A program made the position numbers and the translations under genes. The notes under the pieces are model-generated. The model had not been told where the DNA came from and did no database searches. It worked only from the letters and a program-made list of their open reading frames with translations. A stretch of DNA of 32,697 nt. Source: Minisyncoccota bacterium. Lineage in GTDB: Bacteria > Patescibacteriota > Minisyncoccia > Phycocordibacterales > GCA-2747955. This document shows positions 28,180 to 32,697 of this stretch, in pieces. Location of the stretch: positions 24,075 to 56,771 of the forward strand of contig JAHDDI010000003.1 in assembly GCA_020629435.1 (NCBI GenBank), written 5' to 3'. Each line of letters begins with the position of its first letter. Position 1 is the first letter of the stretch.

Positions 28180-29328
28180 TTATGCAGAAAATTTTCGAAC
28201 AGCCGAGAACAGCTTTCGGGTTAGATTTCGTAGTAGACCCCTATTTTTTGATCGCTCTTGATCCATTGCTTGAATAGCGACCCCGTAAACACTTGCCCAC
28301 CCCAGTTCACGCTCATCTGCATCTTGCCTTTTGAATGCACGAATGAGTGCCTTTCTGGTAGGTATTTTTAACACATCACGCGCCAACATATCAATATCTT
28401 GTAACATTGACCCTGCACCGCACAAAACAGCTCCTCCTGGCAAATTACCACTCTTTTCGATTGATTTTAAGTCAGCGTTTACCTTCTTAAAAATATCGAT
28501 TGTTGCTTTTTTAATTGTTGCGTGAACTTTCTCCGAACTAATTGATGCGGCAATTGGCCCTCCTAATTTAATTATTTCTGCGTCAGACACAGATATTTGA
28601 TATTCCAATGCTATGGCCTGAGTAATTGAATCACTTCCTTGTTCCAAATATCCTACATGAATTGGAGCATCGTGCTCATAAACAACATATGATGTTGCGT
28701 CGCTTCCAATATCAATCAACACACATCCTACCTTTCTATCTATGGTAGACAGCGACACTATACTAGCGCCAATAATAGCTGGTAAAAAATCTTCGGTGTC
28801 TACTTCAATCTGGTCCAGTACGTCTTCTGCTGCATCGATATTCTGACTAGCATAATTAAATAGCATTGCTTCAACATCTAATTTCTTACCCTTCATTCCT
28901 ATTGGTTCTGATACTGTTTCTTGTCCGTCCAGCTTGTAGTGCAAAATAATTGAATCTATATTTCTCTGGTTTGTTGACAGAGTTTTTTTAACTGAACGCC
29001 TGATGGATTGTTCGATATCAAATTCTGTCACAATAGAGTCACCGTGACTGACCGCAACTGGAGAAGACACAATTTTTGTTGCCATGGGTCCACCACCTGC
29101 GGTTACATATATTTCTTTTATCTGCTGACCAATTTGTTTTTCTGTTAATCGGATTGCTTTTTTGACTGCTACGTACACATCCGATTTATTGGTAATGTAT
29201 CCATTACGCACCCCTGCAGATTGTGCACTAGATCGTGCTAATAAAACAATTTTTTCATCACGCAATTGGCCCGCGACAACGCGGATTGTATTACTCCCTA
29301 TATCAATTGCTGCAATAATTTGTGACAT
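28180..29328 (-). CDS. ftsA: FtsA-like actin-family cell division protein
   Basis: AAIDIGSNTIRVVAG; GCVLIDIGSDATSYVVYE; GGAVLCGAGSMLQDI; amphipathic C-term GLLRNLTRKLFSAVRKF. Confidence 0.85.
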   Translation of the reverse strand: MSQIIAAIDIGSNTIRVVAGQLRDEKIVLLARSSAQSAGVRNGYITNKSDVYVAVKKAIRLTEKQIGQQIKEIYVTAGGGPMATKIVSSPVAVSHGDSIVTEFDIEQSIRRSVKKTLSTNQRNIDSIILHYKLDGQETVSEPIGMKGKKLDVEAMLFNYASQNIDAAEDVLDQIEVDTEDFLPAIIGASIVSLSTIDRKVGCVLIDIGSDATSYVVYEHDAPIHVGYLEQGSDSITQAIALEYQISVSDAEIIKLGGPIAASISSEKVHATIKKATIDIFKKVNADLKSIEKSGNLPGGAVLCGAGSMLQDIDMLARDVLKIPTRKALIRAFKRQDADERELGWASVYGVAIQAMDQERSKNRGLLRNLTRKLFSAVRKFSA

Positions 29329-29333
29329 AATAA

Positions 29334-29711
29334 TTAAATACCAAATTGTTTTCTAAATTTGGACTCCAGTCTATCCATTGTAGCACCGTGGTCGTGCCCC
29401 TTCAAATGCACTAATCCGTGGACAAACAAAAATCCTACAAAATTTTCAAAAGTACGGTCAAAATTTTTATATTGTTTTTTACACACCGGCAGACAAATAA
29501 ACATTTCTCCTGTTGTGCCTGACAGTGGAAACGACAATATATTAGTTGCATAATCCTTGCCTCTACTTTCTCTATTTATTTTTCGCATCAAATGTTCTCC
29601 ACAAAAAACCAAAGATAATTCATATTTGTTACCCAACACCGCAGCGGCCATCTCGTTGTAGTTATATTTTTTAGGGAACACTGAACGAGTTGTATTTGAG
29701 ATATCTATCAT
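29334..29711 (-). CDS. ybeY: Endoribonuclease YbeY
   Basis: DYATNILSFPL; FVHGLVHLKGHDHG metal-binding motif. Confidence 0.93.
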   Translation of the reverse strand: MIDISNTTRSVFPKKYNYNEMAAAVLGNKYELSLVFCGEHLMRKINRESRGKDYATNILSFPLSGTTGEMFICLPVCKKQYKNFDRTFENFVGFLFVHGLVHLKGHDHGATMDRLESKFRKQFGI

Positions 29712-29738
29712 ATCTCTAGTATACGCTAGGAGTGAGAC

Positions 29739-29772
29739 ATAAACAAAAACCCCTTGAGGGGTTTTTGTTTAT
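29739..29772. terminator. 15-bp palindromic terminator between rpsU and ybeY
   Basis: ATAAACAAAAACCCC ttga GGGGTTTTTGTTTAT. Confidence 0.8.
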
Positions 29773-29779
29773 AGTTGTA

Positions 29780-30004
29780 CTATTTAATTTTTCCCATTTT
29801 TCGAAGCATGTCTCGCTCTTCTGTTTTTTGAATCTTACGTAGAGCAATATTTTTTCGTTTTAATGCAGATGGTTTTCGTTGTTCAAATTTCTGAGATTTC
29901 AGTTTGTTAACTACTCCTGCTCCTCGAACTTTTTGAGTAAACCGTTTTAAAGTACCCAAGGTATTTTCTTTTTCTTTTTTTGTGATGTGTGCGTTTAGTG
30001 CCAT
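29780..30004 (-). CDS. rpsU: 30S ribosomal protein S21
   Basis: Small basic protein; LKRFTQKVRGAGVVNKLKSQKFEQRKPSALKRKNIALRKI. Confidence 0.8.
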   Translation of the reverse strand: MALNAHITKKEKENTLGTLKRFTQKVRGAGVVNKLKSQKFEQRKPSALKRKNIALRKIQKTEERDMLRKMGKIK

Positions 30005-30113
30005 AGTGGCCAGTAGAATAACATATTTTTATTACTACGCAATAGCTCAACAATACGTTTTGTGCTGCCTAATACTGTTTATCGTAAACTATCCTACTTC
30101 TTGTCGCGGCATA

Positions 30114-30421
30114 TTTTGTTACTAACTTATTTCAAACTTGCTTCGTAGCTACTACCTGTCAGTAAATTCTTGTCCATCGTAGCTACTGCAGGGTTTGAAA
30201 TAAGTTGTGACGGTAGAATTCCTGTACCATTAGATTTTAACTAATCTTGAAATCTAATTACCAGAACAGAAGTAAGCCCTCCCACCCCTTTATTCCAAAC
30301 ACTATCCGCAGACCAAACGAACTGAATAGTTATTTCAACCAGGTAGTTTGGTCGGGCTAGTCTCACGGTTTTACAAACCTAGACTATCATGTATACAAAG
30401 CTGGTAGTGTTTGAATAAAGG
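30114..30421 (-). ncRNA. Candidate structured RNA, copy B
   Basis: Stems (plus coordinates): 30405-30421/30287-30304; TAGTCT/AGACTA 30358-30363/30381-30386; GTTTGGTC/GACCAAAC 30346-30353/30311-30318; AAATCTAAT/ATTAGATTT 30250-30258/30229-30237; 14-bp perfect 30193-30206/30124-30137; GTAGCTAC/GTAGCTAC 30179-30186/30145-30152. Confidence 0.7.
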
Positions 30422-30522
30422 CAGAAAAATTGCCGGATTAAAAGTTAGGTATGTTTTAAGTAGAATGGAGTGAGAGTGAACTAGACACATAACCCAAAAC
30501 AATACACCCATAGATTATACTT

Positions 30523-30891
30523 TTATTCAAAAAATGTCGTTTTCATTTTTTGCCAAAATGTCTTTTCTTCTTCATTAATTACAATCTCTTCGTCTTCGTC
30601 ACGTACCAAAACCAACACACGCTCCCCTTCTCTTTTGATTGCATATTTTTCAATCAAAAAATCTTGCACCCCTGTGTCAGTTTCTAATAGTTCATTTCTT
30701 GCCTGAACCTTTTCTAGTCTGGTTTCAATATTTGCCTTGCGCAACTCTAGTTCATGTAACATTGCTTGGGCTTGTTTGTGTGACAAGTAATTTCCCCATG
30801 CCCATCGAGTCACCACAAATGTCACAAAAACAACTACTCCTAAAAATAGATACTGTCTTTTTGATTTGTTTTTATTATTACGAATCGACAT
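30523..30891 (-). CDS. FtsB/DivIC-like septum formation initiator
   Basis: N-terminal TM then coiled coil QAMLHELELRKANIETRLEKVQARNELLETDTGVQDFLIEKYAIKREGE; start at MSIRNN. Confidence 0.8.
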   Translation of the reverse strand: MSIRNNKNKSKRQYLFLGVVVFVTFVVTRWAWGNYLSHKQAQAMLHELELRKANIETRLEKVQARNELLETDTGVQDFLIEKYAIKREGERVLVLVRDEDEEIVINEEEKTFWQKMKTTFFE

Positions 30892-30928
30892 AATGTGATT
30901 ATTATACACCAAACTGCACTAAGCCATT

Positions 30929-30956
30929 TTGATAAAAATGAATTCTGATTTACAAT
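30929..30956 (+). promoter_or_regulatory. Predicted promoter of the 33-aa membrane microprotein
   Basis: TTGATA, 16-nt spacer, TACAAT; ATG starts 7 nt after the -10 box. Confidence 0.65.
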
Positions 30957-30962
30957 AGAGAT

Positions 30963-31064
30963 ATGTACGGACCAAAATCAAAAGCAATCAAAATATTCTG
31001 GATCATTATGGGCTCATTTGTCATCCTTTCGATGGCTGCCAGCTCTCTTATTTATATAATCTAG
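30963..31064 (+). CDS. 33-aa single-TM membrane microprotein
   Basis: Translation MYGPKSKAIKIFWIIMGSFVILSMAASSLIYII; own promoter and terminator; below ORF-track cutoff. Confidence 0.65.
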   Translation: MYGPKSKAIKIFWIIMGSFVILSMAASSLIYII

Positions 31065-31100
31065 TAAAACAAAAACCGCCTAGGCGGTTTTTGTTTTACT
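31063..31100. terminator. Perfect 18-bp palindromic terminator shared by two convergent genes
   Basis: AGTAAAACAAAAACCGCC ta GGCGGTTTTTGTTTTACT. Confidence 0.85.
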
Positions 31101-32697
31101 AATCAGATTTCATCATTTTCAAGAACACATCTTGCGGGATATTCACCTTCCCCATGTCACGCATCTTTGCTTTCCCCTTTTTCTGTTTTTCTAATAGTTT
31201 CTTTTTTCGGGTAATGTCTCCTCCGTACAATTTTGCTGTCACATCCTTACGATATGCCTTGACTGTCTTCGACGATATGATTCTCCCCATAGATTTTCCT
31301 TGGATTTTCATAACAAAGTTCTGTCGTGGCAAGACACTGTGTAATTTCTCTACTGCGGATTCAGCCTCTTCTTGGGATCTGTTTTTAGATATTACCCGTG
31401 CAAAGGCTGCCATAGGCTCATCAGCTACAATAATATCCAGCCGCGTTACGTTGGCATCACGATATTCGATTGGTTCATACGACAGTGACGCATACCCTGA
31501 CGTGGTTGATTTTAGTTCATCAAAAAAACCTCGCATCAATTCTCGCAGTGGTAATTCACCTTTTATCTCTACACGCCCGTCTCCGAAGGTGTAGTTTGAC
31601 TGTACATTACCTTCATGATGGAAAAACATTTGTGATATGACTCCAGAATATTCGTCTGGCGAAATAATTTTTGCCAATACCCATGGCTCTTGCACTGACG
31701 TTATGTCACCGTGATCCGGAAACAGCGACGGGTTGTAAATTGTTTCAGCTTCTCCATTTTTTCTAACTACCTCATATACGATGGTCGGGTGAGTGATGAT
31801 TAATTCTAAATCAAATTCACGTCGTAATCGTTCGGTCACAATTTCCATGTGCAGCATACCCAAGAAACCACAACGAAATCCCCGTCCCAATGACCCCGTT
31901 GTCTCTTCTTCAAAGGACAATGAACTGTCAGATAATTGCAGTTTTTCCAGCGCTGGTCGTAATAGTTCAAAATCATCTTGAGATTCTGGGTATAACGACG
32001 CCCACACCACAGGTTTCGGATTAGCGTATCCAGGATATGCCTCTAATGCGTTATTTCGGTATACAACAGTGTCTCCCACACTAGCAACTCCTGGCTTCTT
32101 AATTCCAGTCACAATATAACCAATCTCTCCGGCTGATAAACTGTCGGTTGGTACTTCGTCAGGTTGAAATACCCCAACCTCCATTGACTGAAATTTTTCG
32201 TTCATTATTTTAAATAATAAATCTTTGGACTTTTTTACCTGTCCATCTAATATTCGAACAAACACAATAATTCCTTTGTTGGGATGATATTTAAAGTCAA
32301 AAATAAGCGCACGTAGATCTGTGTCGTTATCATAAGTAGACTCTGGTGCTGGAACCTGTTCAATAACACGAACCAGTAATTCATCTACTCCAGCGCCTGT
32401 TTTTCCAGATGTCTCTAAGATGTCTTCTATTTCACAATCCAACAGTAGCGCCACCTCTTCTTTGATTTCATCAACACGTGATAATGGGCTATCGCATTTT
32501 GATAAGGCTGGGATAATCTTTAATCCAGCCTCTTTTGCCATGGTTAGTGTGGTCAGTGTCTGCGCCTGCACTCCTTGGGTTGCATCAACCAACAAAATTG
32601 CCCCTTCGACTGCCTTTAAGGCTCGTGATACTTCATAAGCAAAGTCGATGTGTCCTGGGGTATCAATCAGGTTCATGATGTAGTCTGAACCGTCATG
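31099..32697 (-). CDS. lepA: Elongation factor 4 (partial, 5' end outside window)
   Basis: HDGSDYIMNLIDTPGHIDFAYEVSRALKAVEGAILLVDATQGVQAQT; GFRCGFLGMLHMEIVTERLRREF; frame open to window end. Confidence 0.97.
   Translation of the reverse strand, partial: HDGSDYIMNLIDTPGHIDFAYEVSRALKAVEGAILLVDATQGVQAQTLTTLTMAKEAGLKIIPALSKCDSPLSRVDEIKEEVALLLDCEIEDILETSGKTGAGVDELLVRVIEQVPAPESTYDNDTDLRALIFDFKYHPNKGIIVFVRILDGQVKKSKDLLFKIMNEKFQSMEVGVFQPDEVPTDSLSAGEIGYIVTGIKKPGVASVGDTVVYRNNALEAYPGYANPKPVVWASLYPESQDDFELLRPALEKLQLSDSSLSFEEETTGSLGRGFRCGFLGMLHMEIVTERLRREFDLELIITHPTIVYEVVRKNGEAETIYNPSLFPDHGDITSVQEPWVLAKIISPDEYSGVISQMFFHHEGNVQSNYTFGDGRVEIKGELPLRELMRGFFDELKSTTSGYASLSYEPIEYRDANVTRLDIIVADEPMAAFARVISKNRSQEEAESAVEKLHSVLPRQNFVMKIQGKSMGRIISSKTVKAYRKDVTAKLYGGDITRKKKLLEKQKKGKAKMRDMGKVNIPQDVFLKMMKSD

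Noticed and set aside
27926-28261. Open frame on + (...KKLVIKKIPKQILKILNNQSDDAQAQMYISKDYVFTKPRKLQ...FFDRS)
   Set aside because: Lacks a start codon over its first half, overlaps candidate RNA copy A and runs antisense into the ftsA 3' end; copy B keeps no equivalent frame. Not called as coding.
27796-30421. Inverted repeats as ends of a transposon carrying ftsA-ybeY-rpsU
   Set aside because: The copies are diverged, differ in length by ~60 nt, have internal RNA-like structure, and the enclosed genes are core housekeeping genes with no transposase.
1-32697. CRISPR array, IS element or prophage
   Set aside because: No regularly spaced direct repeats, transposase, integrase or phage structural genes found.

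Overview
The window looks like a chromosomal segment of a Candidate Phyla Radiation / Patescibacteria (probably Parcubacteria) genome. It is AT-rich, densely packed, and mostly coded on the minus strand. Contents in order: a cluster of three HD-domain hydrolase paralogs plus an alkyltransferase-like protein; an HTTM-type membrane protein; murC-murD; tRNA-Ile(GAT); a ribosomal/alpha operon (infA-rpmJ-rpsM-rpsK-rpsD-rpoA-rplQ-rplM-rpsI) whose RpoA lacks the alpha-CTD; a compositionally foreign, alphaproteobacterial-looking LysR regulator; an RseP-like protease and frr; an ATP-cone/nuclease fusion; a type IV pilus operon (pilT, patatin-like, pilB, PilP/O/N-like) followed by an array of T4SS_pilin-like genes and an orphan solute-binding protein; a methyltransferase, pth, lepB and a degenerate HisRS-like protein; ftsA-like, ybeY, rpsU, ftsB-like and lepA (partial). 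The strongest unexplained signal is a pair of diverged copies of a structured, apparently non-coding element in inverted orientation (27796-28042 on + and 30114-30421 on -). The copies share sequence blocks and long stems, and several stems differ by compensatory changes, which suggests a structured RNA. Other main observations: at least nine genes have a -10-like hexamer 6-8 nt upstream of the start codon (leaderless transcripts); a LysR gene sits in a genome whose RpoA has no CTD; and the 3' end of tRNA-Ile is duplicated. All calls come from reading the sequence; no searches or folding programs were run.
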